Shown here: positions 8,399 to 17,365 of the stretch, in pieces
Layout of the letters: each line of letters begins with the position of its first letter
How positions within the stretch are numbered: the stretch's first letter is position 1
Assembly (NCBI GenBank): GCA_938082855.1
Contig: CALKCC010000138.1
Location: forward strand, 1-33,061
From: an uncultured Pirellulaceae bacterium
GTDB taxonomy: Bacteria > Planctomycetota > Planctomycetia > Pirellulales > Pirellulaceae
Direction: 5' to 3'
Length of the DNA stretch: 33,061 bases
Notes under the pieces: generated by a model
What the model saw: only the letters and a program-made list of their open reading frames with translations
Told to the model about the DNA's origin: nothing
Database searches by the model: none
Program-made: the position numbers and the translations under genes

Positions 8399-9057
8399 GC
8401 CTGCTTCGACGCTGGCATCAACAGGAGCGTAGTTTGGAATCCCGTCAAATCCTTGACGTCGGATGCGGTGATGGTTTGTTCTTTCCGGACCTCAGTCGAT
8501 TCGGCGAAGTCCATGGCGTCGAAGCCGACGATCGGATCGTAGACCCCTCCGGAGACTACTATCAACGAATCCATGTTGGGCTCTTTGATAATACCTATCA
8601 GCCTGATCAACAATTCAATTGGATTGTCATGCTCGATGTACTTGAACACATCCCCGATGCTGTCGAAGCGCTCAAGAAAGCCTATCACTTGCTTCAACCT
8701 GGTGGACGTATGCTACTGACCGTCCCTGCGTTTAATCTGCTGTGGACGAAACATGATGATTACAATCACCACGTCACCAGATACACCAAGAAACTGATGA
8801 TCGAGCAAGCCAGCCAGACAAGATTCATTGTCGAAAAGCAGTATTACCTCTTTCATTGGACATTCCCGGCTAAGCTACTTGTCCGCCTTAAAGAGATGCT
8901 GACCAAAGGCGAGCCGACGCCTGCCAGTCTGCCGGCTAAGATTCCAAATGCGATTCTCAGGTCTTTATGCCGCTTCGAACAATCCACATTGACCCAACTT
9001 CGACCTCCGTTTGGAAGCTCACTTGTGGTCAGCCTTCGGAAGGGAAATGATGGATAG
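8317..9057 (+). CDS. Second class I methyltransferase, overlapping the GT2 gene
   Basis: This 246-residue protein has motif I ILDVGCGDG (45-53), beta-2 end VHGVEADD, beta-4 WIVMLDVLEHIPDAVEAL and a post-I block LLQPGGRMLLTVPAF. The N-terminal segment QLYHQHWWWQSRRTY is the conserved start of a frequent planctomycete/bacterial methyltransferase family of this layout, so the gene must begin at the GTG 8317: the frame has a stop at 8302 and there is no later Met in the first 100 residues. This puts the first 27 codons inside the end of the GT2 gene. Its stop (9055-9057) overlaps the next gene by 8 bp (ATGGATAG). The substrate is unknown, but the context suggests a glycan or lipid-carrier intermediate. 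Confidence 0.85.
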   Translation: MDAQYANTYRQLYHQHWWWQSRRTYILSLLRRWHQQERSLESRQILDVGCGDGLFFPDLSRFGEVHGVEADDRIVDPSGDYYQRIHVGLFDNTYQPDQQFNWIVMLDVLEHIPDAVEALKKAYHLLQPGGRMLLTVPAFNLLWTKHDDYNHHVTRYTKKLMIEQASQTRFIVEKQYYLFHWTFPAKLLVRLKEMLTKGEPTPASLPAKIPNAILRSLCRFEQSTLTQLRPPFGSSLVVSLRKGNDG

Positions 9058-10933
9058 TCATCCACAGTCGAATCTCAAATTACCTTCACGTCGTGCCGTC
9101 ATGCTTGGTGGGATCGGAGTCGGATTTATTACGCTAGTCTACCTTGGATGGCAGTTTGCTAACGGCTGGATTGCTCATGACGAAGGGCTGCTCGGGCATA
9201 CCGCTGAACGAACGCTCAAAGGCGAAATGCCCCATGTGGAATTTCAGGATGTCTATACCGGGCTTCTAAGCCATCTCAATGCGATTACTTTCAGATTTTT
9301 GGGGATGAGTTTAGCCAGTCTCCGAATCCCGTTACTGATCGGTGCGTCCTTTACCACGGTCGTCTGGTATTGGATTGCTCTACGATTTGTACAACCGGTA
9401 TTAGCCAGCTGCGCAGCGTTGGCCTGTCTGGCCTGGAGTTTCCCGAATTACTTCGCCGCCCTGCCCTCATGGTACATTTTGATGCTTGCTAGCTGGGCGT
9501 TGTGGGCATTGCTTAAATTCCATGAAAGCAAGGCACGCCGGTATCTGTTACTGGCCGGAATCCTCAGTGGATTGTCATTACTCTTTAAGATCGTTGGCCT
9601 TTACCTAGTGGCAGCCTCGCTCTTTGCAATCTGGATCGGCCGATTGACCTACAATTCTGATGAACGAACAAACGGTGATTCACCTAATAATCCCGATAAG
9701 CAGGCTGTGTTATTGACGATGGCTCTGGCTGCAATTTTTATTCTGCTGGCTAGTATCCTGATCGGTAAGCATTTGTCGTTTTCTACGGCGATCTACTTTG
9801 TGCTTCCCATTGCTTGCGTCATGGGTGCAGTCGTCATGATCTACCAACGTTCAAATACGAATCTAACCAGTAGTATTCAGGACTGTACTATATACCTGTT
9901 GTCTCTTCTTCTGCCGGTGGCCATATTCGCGTTACCTTATGGCCTCCAGGGACAACTGGACCTACTCTGGCAAGGATTGTTTGAATTACCGAAGGCACGG
10001 TTGGATCAAGCCGCGGCACTACCACCGTTCGGCATGTGGGCTTTGGGGAGTGTTCCTTTATTCGCTCTAGTCTTGTTGAGTGGCCGGCTGCCCCAATCTA
10101 TGTCACTTCCATTAACAGTGACCGTTGCTTTAGCAGGAGCAGCTATCGTCATCCTGTCTTCCACTCCAATCATTTATCAGGCTGTGTTTCTCACAGTTCA
10201 GTCCTCACTGGCTGTCATATGCATACTGGTATGTTTTCATGCCAATCGGGACGATGCTGACGTCGCTGTGGTGATCGTGGCAATCGTAGCTGCTTCGATC
10301 GGACTTACCCAGTATCCGTATAGTTCAGGAATCTATTTTTGTTACTGTGCTCCATTAGCAGGACTGACCTTAACGGCCGTGGTCGGCCGCACGACCAAAT
10401 ATGATAAACCCCTATGGGCCAGCTTTGCATTGGTGCTGGTTTTGTTTGGTGTCTTGCACCTCAATTTCAAGAATCCCCGACGAATCGGTACCCGTGTACA
10501 ACAACTCGATAATCAATTCGAATTAAATACTGCCCGCTCCGGACTCACTATCATGTCCGCCGAACAGTTGGAATATAATTCCATCCTGCAGCAAATTGCG
10601 AATCACTCCGAACCTGACGACTTCATTCTGGCAGGCCCAGACTGCCCGCAGTTTTACTTTTTATCCGGCCGCCGTAATCCCACGGTGCAATGTTATGATC
10701 TCTTCAGAGCCCATCAGCTTGGTGGCCAGGAAGCATTAGAGGCCGAATTGAAGGAATTGATACTGGAGCATGACATTCAGGTATTCATCCTCAACCAACT
10801 TCCTGAATTCTCCTCTGGATATACGGATAGCTTCTTGAAGTGGATCCACCAATGGGGAGTCGGCCTACGTGTAATTGGGAGTGGGAGATTTGCTGTTATC
10901 CGTAAGAAACCGGCTGATACTCAAACGAATTAA
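9050..10933 (+). CDS. GT39/ArnT-like polytopic membrane glycosyltransferase (GT-C fold)
   Basis: This 627-residue protein has about eleven membrane helices and a soluble C-terminal domain of about 110 residues (QQIANHSEPDDFILAGPDCPQ onward). The first loop carries IAHDEGLLGHTAERTLKGEMPHVEFQD, with D44 and E45, the acidic catalytic pair of the PMT/ArnT/GT39 group, which uses polyprenyl-phosphate sugars as donors. Such enzymes move the sugar from the lipid carrier made by the GT2 enzyme to an acceptor (lipid A, protein or polymer) on the outer face of the cytoplasmic membrane. Two Met codons (9047, 9050) are possible starts; the second gives better spacing from GGAAGG. It is last of the operon, and a convergent kinase gene follows 39 bp after its stop. 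Confidence 0.85.
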   Translation: MDSHPQSNLKLPSRRAVMLGGIGVGFITLVYLGWQFANGWIAHDEGLLGHTAERTLKGEMPHVEFQDVYTGLLSHLNAITFRFLGMSLASLRIPLLIGASFTTVVWYWIALRFVQPVLASCAALACLAWSFPNYFAALPSWYILMLASWALWALLKFHESKARRYLLLAGILSGLSLLFKIVGLYLVAASLFAIWIGRLTYNSDERTNGDSPNNPDKQAVLLTMALAAIFILLASILIGKHLSFSTAIYFVLPIACVMGAVVMIYQRSNTNLTSSIQDCTIYLLSLLLPVAIFALPYGLQGQLDLLWQGLFELPKARLDQAAALPPFGMWALGSVPLFALVLLSGRLPQSMSLPLTVTVALAGAAIVILSSTPIIYQAVFLTVQSSLAVICILVCFHANRDDADVAVVIVAIVAASIGLTQYPYSSGIYFCYCAPLAGLTLTAVVGRTTKYDKPLWASFALVLVLFGVLHLNFKNPRRIGTRVQQLDNQFELNTARSGLTIMSAEQLEYNSILQQIANHSEPDDFILAGPDCPQFYFLSGRRNPTVQCYDLFRAHQLGGQEALEAELKELILEHDIQVFILNQLPEFSSGYTDSFLKWIHQWGVGLRVIGSGRFAVIRKKPADTQTN

Positions 10934-10949
10934 ATAGCGAACGAATTAA

Positions 10950-10974
10950 GAGACGCTAATCTCGCGAGCCTCTC
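10950..10974. terminator. Hairpin in the 39-bp convergent gap
   Basis: An 8-bp stem with one C.C mismatch (GAGACGCT / AGCCTCTC) and a 9-nt loop spans the gap between the GT39 stop and the kinase stop, and touches the kinase stop codon. It could serve both directions. There is no clear U-run, so confidence is low. Confidence 0.35.
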
Positions 10975-12106
10975 ATTGATAGCGTTTCCTCATCGCATCT
11001 ATCTCACCTTGAATTTGTGACATCGAGGAATATCGCTCTGCCCGATCGAAACTCAGGCAGCGTCGGATAAGCTTTATCAGCCTCTTAGGCATTCCTGGGA
11101 TTTTCATCTCAAACAGTTTGTGAGCTCGGCGTTGTCTTTCAACCACAAGCTGCGCCAACAGATGGGGCCTCATTGCCGGGCCCGCTGCATCAAAGGGACG
11201 ATATCCATAGAACATCTCATAGAGCATCACTCCGAACGAGTAGATGTCGGAACGTTCGTCTAACTCCCTCTCCTCTTGAAAGATGCAGCGGTGAAGTTGT
11301 TCGGGAGACATATACGATAAGGTGCCCCCAGAGGACGGTTTATGCAAAAGAGTATCACGGGCAAGATTGAAATCCAGCAAAAGTGCGTTTCCACAAAACC
11401 CTATCAGAATATTCGAAGGCTTCAGGTCTAAATGCAGAACGCACTGATCATGTGCGTATTCAAGCGCCTGACAAACTTGCCCTAAAGCAGAAAGCAAAAC
11501 TGGGAACTCGGATTGAGTTTTCCAATGCACTGGAAATTGAGATATCAGTCTACCGTGAGGCGTAGGTTTTCGGGATACGCGGTTCGATGCATGAAACCGA
11601 TACTCAAGCGCCTTCAATTTATCCGCCAACGTAAATCGCCCCAAATAGGGCATACAGATTGTGGTGATCCCTAGTTCGTCTGTCATGCAGGAATGGACCG
11701 GCATTATATGCTTGTGATTCAGTCGACCGGAGGTTCCTGCTTCCTGGATTCCCTGATCTCCCCAACAGGCCAGCTTACCAGTCTTTAAGACGACGAGGCG
11801 ATTTCCTAACGTCTTATCCATGGCCTTGAAGACTCGGGAAAACGTCCCCTGTCCAATTTCTTCGAGCAACTCAAATCGATCGAAATAGCCCGCTAACTCG
11901 GGTACCGCCTCGATCTGTTGCTTAGAAGCTGCTGAAGAATCCGGAAAGAGGTCGTCAAGCAGCTCGTCGACCTTTTGATCCAGATCGCCTGAAGTCAGGA
12001 GGTCTTCGAGTCGACGATGGTCGCTCTGATCCAAATCGGTTGATTGACGTAATGACCTTATGGATTCCTGATTGAATTTCAGCAAGTCCTTTTGTGCCGT
12101 TCCCAT
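10973..12106 (-). CDS. Serine/threonine protein kinase, single domain, DFN variant
   Basis: This 377-residue cytosolic Ser/Thr kinase has an N-terminal helical extension (1-75) and no membrane helix. Kinase elements are the glycine loop IGQGTFSRVF (84-93), the strand lysine VVLK (K108), the helix-C glutamate in QEAG (about 122), the catalytic loop HLDLKPSNIL (225-234; HRD as HLD), DFN (245-247) in place of DFG, the activation segment GTLSYMSPEQ, and the helix-F Asp in RSDIYSFGVM. The HLD and DFN variants are known in some bacterial kinases. The metal-binding Asp and the catalytic Asp and Lys are kept, so activity is still likely. It is probably a lone regulator. Its partner cannot be seen, and the neighbours do not form an operon with it. 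Confidence 0.92.
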   Translation of the reverse strand: MGTAQKDLLKFNQESIRSLRQSTDLDQSDHRRLEDLLTSGDLDQKVDELLDDLFPDSSAASKQQIEAVPELAGYFDRFELLEEIGQGTFSRVFKAMDKTLGNRLVVLKTGKLACWGDQGIQEAGTSGRLNHKHIMPVHSCMTDELGITTICMPYLGRFTLADKLKALEYRFHASNRVSRKPTPHGRLISQFPVHWKTQSEFPVLLSALGQVCQALEYAHDQCVLHLDLKPSNILIGFCGNALLLDFNLARDTLLHKPSSGGTLSYMSPEQLHRCIFQEERELDERSDIYSFGVMLYEMFYGYRPFDAAGPAMRPHLLAQLVVERQRRAHKLFEMKIPGMPKRLIKLIRRCLSFDRAERYSSMSQIQGEIDAMRKRYQ

Positions 12107-12163
12107 CGCTAGCCCCAGAGTTTAGGAATCGGAATTATTTGATTACTTTCGATTATGGATGTC

Positions 12164-12214
12164 TGAAAAAATCGGCCTATCAAATGGCCAGTTTCTCTGT
12201 CAGAAACTGACAGA
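12164..12214 (-). terminator. Intrinsic terminator-like structure upstream of the kinase, after the SGNH gene
   Basis: On the minus strand a perfect 8-bp hairpin TCTGTCAG-TTT-CTGACAGA (12196-12214) is followed by a GGCC/GGCC stem (12174-12189) and then GATTTTTT. It is placed 110 bases after the SGNH stop (12323) and about 60 bases before the kinase ATG (12106). The run of T supports termination of the 12323-19150 operon; the kinase promoter would then lie between 12163 and 12107. Alternatively the first palindrome is an operator for the kinase. Confidence 0.5.
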
Positions 12215-12322
12215 CTGATTTTCCCAAATTAGCTATCCACCCTGTTTTGCAATCTATGGAAGGACAGTCAGGGCTAGGTTCCAACCGAGGCGAAAAGAAG
12301 ATGCTGATGGGTCAGTCTAATC

Positions 12323-13522
12323 TCAGGGAGGGCTTCCAGCCGGGGGCTTGAGAGCATTCGCGATCGTTTGGGATACGACCGTTGCCCCTTCGGCAGTCAA
12401 ATGAGTATCAAAATGAAGGTTATGGGATTGGAGTTTTGATTCATTTAATTCCAGTAATGCCCCTGTCACGTCGACAAATCGCATTCCGTTCTTACGACAC
12501 ACCGTTTGTAACCAGTCTGGTAAGTCACTGGGCACCCACTTATTTCTCAAGTAGGCTGGAGCATCATCAGCAACTGTGTACTGGTGCCCACTAAACGCTC
12601 GACGCTTGCAAGGCATATAGACACAAGTCAGTTGTAATTCATTCGCCTTGCAAAGTTCCGCCAACGTAACGATCCCTGATTCAACCCGAAGCAAATATGG
12701 GAAAATATCATCTTGTCCCGGTGGAGCGTAGTCGATCTTAAACTGAGTCGTTCCATCGGCCAGCGTCGCATTGACGGCGGGACCATAGATCTCCAGTCTC
12801 GATTTGGAAAACAGTTTACGCTGGATTGCTTCAATCAAGGACGTCTGAGGAACATGCGTCTTCAACAAATCAACATGCTGCGTCGCCCCTGTTTGAATCG
12901 ATGCGACACGATCCGACTCCATGATGTAATCCTGGATATCATTCCCCTCGAAGAATACCCAAACCACTTCTTTAGTCTCAGGCGAAATACCAAACTCACG
13001 TAAATACTCCGTTTGGTTCACCAAACCGGTATGGGAAACTCCTAGATTCTTAACTGGCTGGCCTAATAGTTTACCCAGCTTTGTAGAAACCAATTCTTCA
13101 TCAGATAGGTTACCCAACTCAGTAAACGAATCTCCAAGCATCACAACACGCCAGGATTTAAGATCTGCTGGGTTGCGAAATCCATCCGCATCGTAGCTCA
13201 AGGTAATCACCTCTTCCTGAGGTAACCACTTGGCGTCATAACCAATCTTCTGCATCTGAGCGGAAACTACCCTGCCCGTCCATTGTTGGTTTCCGGGACG
13301 CTTATAGTGGGCTCTTCCAAACGGCTCTGTAGGAATGCGATAGAAAATCGGCGTCGCTTCTAGGTCGCGCCCTAACTTACTGAAATCAAATCCGATGGCC
13401 TTAAATGTAAATTCGCAAACGCCTACGAACAGAATTAGCGACATCGATGCAAACACGATTTTGCGAGTCAACGATATTTTCGGGGGCCGAGTCGGTGTGG
13501 CCTGCGTTTGAGAGTATTCCAT
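12323..13522 (-). CDS. SGNH/GDSL hydrolase-like, membrane-anchored
   Basis: This 399-residue protein has one N-terminal membrane helix (about residues 20-45 from the chosen start) followed by a large outer domain. It carries the SGNH blocks: VVMLGDSFTELG with Ser132 as the nucleophile, a GND block (FFEGNDIQD) for the oxyanion Asn, and FDTHLTAEG near the end with Asp372 and His374. These are catalytic residues for ester or acetyl hydrolysis on sugars or lipids, in a layout similar to the AlgX/AlgJ/OafB group. I take the ATG at 13522 because the upstream gene stops at 13533. The ATG at 13573 would lie inside it and adds residues with no signature, but neither has a clear ribosome binding site. 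It is last gene of a four-gene minus-strand operon; the gap to the upstream gene is 10 bp. Confidence 0.8.
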   Translation of the reverse strand: MEYSQTQATPTRPPKISLTRKIVFASMSLILFVGVCEFTFKAIGFDFSKLGRDLEATPIFYRIPTEPFGRAHYKRPGNQQWTGRVVSAQMQKIGYDAKWLPQEEVITLSYDADGFRNPADLKSWRVVMLGDSFTELGNLSDEELVSTKLGKLLGQPVKNLGVSHTGLVNQTEYLREFGISPETKEVVWVFFEGNDIQDYIMESDRVASIQTGATQHVDLLKTHVPQTSLIEAIQRKLFSKSRLEIYGPAVNATLADGTTQFKIDYAPPGQDDIFPYLLRVESGIVTLAELCKANELQLTCVYMPCKRRAFSGHQYTVADDAPAYLRNKWVPSDLPDWLQTVCRKNGMRFVDVTGALLELNESKLQSHNLHFDTHLTAEGATVVSQTIANALKPPAGSPP

Positions 13523-13532
13523 GAATGCTGAA

Positions 13533-16508
13533 TTATTCGTTGAGAGGTTTGGCCAGAGGCGTTCGTCCATCAAGATAACGCCAGTTTTTAATAAACGAAA
13601 TCAAATCTGCCATCTGCTGCTGCGTGATTTTCTTTTCTAGTCCTTCAGGCATTAAGGACACACCACGGGACTGAACTTCGTCTATTTCCGATCTCAAAAC
13701 GGTGGCAACCTTTCGTTCTGGTTGCATCAAAGTAATCTGATTCGAAGTTTCTTCTGTAATTATGCCATCCAAGATCCGTCCATCCTTAGTGACGACTGAG
13801 TAGTGCATATAGTTATTATCAATTGCCTTATTAGGTTGCAAAATATCCGTCAGTAGTTGGAGAGGCTGACGAGTTCGCGAGTCGGAAATATCCGGCGCGA
13901 CCTGACTCCCGATCTCTCCGATCCGGTGACAAGTGGCACAATTCTGACGAAACACCTTTTCCCCTTCCTTCGGAACTCCTTGCAAATCCAACACGGCCTT
14001 GTATTCTTCCAAAATCGCCTGTCGATCGGCATTCACGGTTGTGGCTTGGAGTGCTTTGGCACGCTGAGCAATATTCGGGTCTCCCGAAGCCGTCAGTCGC
14101 TTCATTCGAACAGCATCGATTTCATTCACTGAAATCGTGTTCGCTTCCAACTCATCGAGTAGGATTTTCACACGTAGGGAGTCTCGCAAAACCACATCGA
14201 TCAAAGCTCGTTTAACACTTGGAGCCATCGACGGAAAACGACTAATAATATCTTGCCAAATGGAAACGTCTTTCTCGAAATGAAGAAGTCCAAGGATGTC
14301 ACTATGAAAGTGGGTAAATTCCGGTTTACTGAAAAGCTCTCGTAGCGTCTTGGAATCCCGAGCGAATGCCAGTAATGCCAATGCCTCTCGCTTCATTGTT
14401 TCCGACGTATCTATGTGATTTATCCATTCGCGAGCTAACATCCAAATCACATCAAATTGGACTCTTTGATCTTCAGGCAAGTCCGCTACTCGACCTCGCC
14501 AGTCAACTTGCTGAGATTCAAACGACTCCAGAATTGCTCGGACCGATCGAACATCTCCAAGGCTTACTACTTTTTCATTCACCCACTTGGGTAACTCTGC
14601 AATCCACTCCAAGGCAATCGCCTGTTGCTCGGCAGTCATCTTCTTCGCTGCACTATGAAATAGTCGGTAAGCATTTTCAGCTTGCCCCGCATCGGTAATC
14701 TCTGTCGATGCTTTGTTTGCCAAAGTGGCTGCTACGACCGTACCGATATCGTCTCCTGAGGCCATCAGAAAAGCCTGGGTTGTATATTCATCTTTAAGCA
14801 CGGTTCTGGCCAATGCTGTCCAGGTTGCGCTATCATGCTTCACTTTATCCCCCAGAGACAGGATTGCCTGAAGGCAAACGGCACTTTCCCGATCTGTCAA
14901 AAGTTTACGAGCGAGGGTTTGCTGTTCGGTCGTATCTTGCCAAGTATCTTCCAGCACAATGCAGGCATGGACTCGTACACGTCGATCATAATGATTGGCA
15001 GCTGTGGTAACCTGCGCGACTTCCAGTTTTTCCCAACCATGCAATAGCCTCAGTGCTAAAACCCGGGCAACCGGTTCACGAGAGTAATTCAAGAGTCTCC
15101 CGAGTAACATGACGGCGTCCTCTGGGCGTTGTTCTGTCAACAGTCGGAAGGCAGTGTCTCGTTGCCAGGAATTCGGGTGCTCGAGCAACAGTACCAACTC
15201 TTCGGTGGAATGATTGGCGATGCTCCAGTTCCACTTGGGCTCTAACCGAGCGTTAATCGGTTTAACCCGGTAGATTCTCCCTTTGTCATCACCACTACGT
15301 GCGTCCTTTCGATCTTTCAATTCTTCGGGCACCCACTGGGGATGCTCGATGACAGCACGATGCATATCAACCACATAGAGACAGCCATCCGGCCCGGTAC
15401 GCATACTCACCGCGCGAAACCAGTGATCCCGTGATGCCAGAAACTCCCGTTCCGGCGTGGGTGTTCCGTAATAAAATGGTCCGTAATAGTTGTAATGTGA
15501 ATTCTCTGACGAAGTGGCTTGCACTTTCTCAGCATGGATCAGGTTTCCAGTCGGATCGCAAGTAAGAATCGCATCCTTCAACCACGCCAATTGATTTCCT
15601 CGGTAGACCATAACACCACAGGCCGCCGTAAACTGGCCTTCATGCAAGTTAGATGTAGTCCAAAAATTTGTCAGTGGGTAAATCGCCGAATCCTGTCCTG
15701 CTTTAACGACATCTTTTTTAACTGAGGAAACAGCTACAGATGGATATTTCCTGATGTAGCGATCTTCAATCATAATCTGCATTGCAGGGTTTCGATTGCT
15801 GCAAACATAGCGGTTACCAACATCATCAAACGTTAGGCCAAACTGACCATTTCCCGTAACCGTTTGATACTCACCGGTCACCGGATCGAACATAAAGTCC
15901 ATGCCACTAATGTTGAGCGGTTTACTTTCTGTATCCCGGCTATTCTTTACTAAACCACCTCGTAAACCGTTGGCCACGTAGACTTTCTGATCCAGCCCCA
16001 ACCGTGGATGATTTGCTCTGAGTTGCTGATTGTCTTCCGAAAACCCCGTATACCACTCTTCATGAACATCCGCCCGATTATCTCGATCGGTGTCTTTTAG
16101 ATAGACCACCTTACCGGCGAGCGTCACGATCACCCCCTGTTTCCAAGGTTGAATGCCGGTGGCAAACACCAGATTGTCGGCAAATACATGAGCTGTCTCG
16201 AACGTGCCATCACTATCCAGGTCTTCCAGCAATTTAACCCGAGATGTTCCGTTACCAGATGGATAGTCGTTCATTTCCACGACCCACATTCGGCCTACGG
16301 CATCAAAACGAATGGCGATGGGATCAACCACCTGTGGCTCCGAGGCAACCAGCTCAATTTCGAGCCCCGTAGGAATATCAAAGTGCTTAACCGACTCTTC
16401 GGGCGAGGCAGAGTAAATCCCCTGCGACACTTCCTCTTCCTGGGCTGCAACAACAAACGGCAGCCAGAGTAATAGTAAGACGCAATTCCAGGAAGGTCGA
16501 CAAAACAT
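13533..16508 (-). CDS. PVC-type membrane-bound dehydrogenase with HEAT-like middle and C-terminal cytochrome c
   Basis: This 991-residue exported protein is typical of Planctomycetes. A signal peptide (LLLLWLPFVVAAQ) is at the start. A beta-propeller dehydrogenase-like domain follows to about 420 (segment IPTGLEIELVASEPQVVDPIAI). Alpha-helical repeat-like sequence runs from about 440 to 800. A c-type cytochrome domain starts near 840 with heme motif CATCH (857-861) and a distal Met in SLMPEG. Family members are thought to oxidise extracellular sugars or alcohols and pass electrons to heme; no substrate is known here. The ATG at 16508 is chosen because it directly starts the signal peptide. 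It lies in an operon 55 bp after the PhyH gene and 10 bp before the SGNH gene, which suggests that they act on the same compound. Confidence 0.92.
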   Translation of the reverse strand: MFCRPSWNCVLLLLWLPFVVAAQEEEVSQGIYSASPEESVKHFDIPTGLEIELVASEPQVVDPIAIRFDAVGRMWVVEMNDYPSGNGTSRVKLLEDLDSDGTFETAHVFADNLVFATGIQPWKQGVIVTLAGKVVYLKDTDRDNRADVHEEWYTGFSEDNQQLRANHPRLGLDQKVYVANGLRGGLVKNSRDTESKPLNISGMDFMFDPVTGEYQTVTGNGQFGLTFDDVGNRYVCSNRNPAMQIMIEDRYIRKYPSVAVSSVKKDVVKAGQDSAIYPLTNFWTTSNLHEGQFTAACGVMVYRGNQLAWLKDAILTCDPTGNLIHAEKVQATSSENSHYNYYGPFYYGTPTPEREFLASRDHWFRAVSMRTGPDGCLYVVDMHRAVIEHPQWVPEELKDRKDARSGDDKGRIYRVKPINARLEPKWNWSIANHSTEELVLLLEHPNSWQRDTAFRLLTEQRPEDAVMLLGRLLNYSREPVARVLALRLLHGWEKLEVAQVTTAANHYDRRVRVHACIVLEDTWQDTTEQQTLARKLLTDRESAVCLQAILSLGDKVKHDSATWTALARTVLKDEYTTQAFLMASGDDIGTVVAATLANKASTEITDAGQAENAYRLFHSAAKKMTAEQQAIALEWIAELPKWVNEKVVSLGDVRSVRAILESFESQQVDWRGRVADLPEDQRVQFDVIWMLAREWINHIDTSETMKREALALLAFARDSKTLRELFSKPEFTHFHSDILGLLHFEKDVSIWQDIISRFPSMAPSVKRALIDVVLRDSLRVKILLDELEANTISVNEIDAVRMKRLTASGDPNIAQRAKALQATTVNADRQAILEEYKAVLDLQGVPKEGEKVFRQNCATCHRIGEIGSQVAPDISDSRTRQPLQLLTDILQPNKAIDNNYMHYSVVTKDGRILDGIITEETSNQITLMQPERKVATVLRSEIDEVQSRGVSLMPEGLEKKITQQQMADLISFIKNWRYLDGRTPLAKPLNE

Positions 16509-16563
16509 AGTAAGTTCTATTTTAATTAGTGAGCCGTGATATTCAGCCGGCATTTATATGTCG

Positions 16564-17334
16564 CTAAGTAATTAAAGCGTCACGGACTTTGTCATCCGGC
16601 CAGATTTCCAAAGGCGAGTAATTTGGATGCCGTCCATCCTGTATGTAAGGATCATTGTGACGAGTATTGTAGCAATTGATCAATGACCACCGTGGGTGCT
16701 CACTGTGATTCTGATCCGAGCAGTGCAATAGATTTCCGTGAAAGAACAGACCATCGCCCGGCTCCAGTTCCACTGCCACCAATTCAAATCGTTGTCTTGC
16801 CGCTTCAACTCGCTCCGGATCGGCTCCTACCTGCTCTCCAACTTTGACATGATCCACACGGCCCAGTTTATGAGATCCCTTCAACACTTGCAGGCAGCCA
16901 TTTTCTATCGTCGCTTGATCGACTGCCACCATACAACTTCCCATGTCCGGAAAGAGACACCCAAAGTTATACCAATAGCCGTAATCCTGATGCCATTCCC
17001 AGGCTCCGCCAATCCGTGGCTGTTTAATCATCATCTTGTGATGGTAATGGTATACTTCATCGCCAAGCAGAGTCTGCATAGTCTGCACGATTCGCTGACT
17101 ACGAACCACTGCTGTGTACGGCACTGTGTCGTCCAGATCATTCCTGAGTGCCAGCCTGGTTTCACCGCCTACAGAGTCGCGTCGCACATACGCTTCGTCA
17201 GCAAGTGCCGCGTCAGCCTTTGCAAAGTTCAGTAAACCAGCAATCTCCTGTGGATCAAATAACTCTCTCACAATGAGATAGCCATCGCGATGAAAGTCCT
17301 CGATAAGCTGAGATGTTAGTTCAAATGTCGTCAT
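16564..17334 (-). CDS. PhyH (phytanoyl-CoA dioxygenase) family 2-oxoglutarate/Fe(II) oxygenase
   Basis: This is a 256-residue protein of the PhyH family of iron(II) and 2-oxoglutarate dependent oxygenases. Iron ligands are visible as H115 and D117 (WHQDYG) and H204 (HGNLLH); R215 (HPRWSL) is the probable 2-oxoglutarate anchor. Planctomycete genomes carry many such genes with unknown substrates, so a sugar, lipid or amine substrate cannot be chosen. The ATG at 17334 has AGAGGA nine bases upstream, so I prefer it over the upstream in-frame Met at 17406, which overlaps the PhoD-like gene. The gap to the upstream gene is 31 bp. No signal peptide is seen, so it works in the cytoplasm, while both neighbours are exported. 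Confidence 0.92.
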   Translation of the reverse strand: MTTFELTSQLIEDFHRDGYLIVRELFDPQEIAGLLNFAKADAALADEAYVRRDSVGGETRLALRNDLDDTVPYTAVVRSQRIVQTMQTLLGDEVYHYHHKMMIKQPRIGGAWEWHQDYGYWYNFGCLFPDMGSCMVAVDQATIENGCLQVLKGSHKLGRVDHVKVGEQVGADPERVEAARQRFELVAVELEPGDGLFFHGNLLHCSDQNHSEHPRWSLINCYNTRHNDPYIQDGRHPNYSPLEIWPDDKVRDALIT

Positions 17335-17365
17335 ATTTCGCGGTCCTCTGGAACACTCTCGAATT

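Noticed and set aside
8300-8400. A frameshift joining the GT2 gene and the second methyltransferase
   Set aside because: Both proteins have complete, separate domains in their own frames; overlapping genes explain the data without an error, though sequencing checks are suggested in the findings.
12189-12209. A second palindrome CAGTTTC/GAAACTG overlapping the kinase-side hairpin
   Set aside because: It shares bases with the stronger TCTGTCAG/CTGACAGA stem, so it is reported only as part of the same terminator-like region.
16509-16553. Upstream start of the PVC dehydrogenase
   Set aside because: The signal peptide begins at the ATG 16508; the extra residues precede it without purpose.
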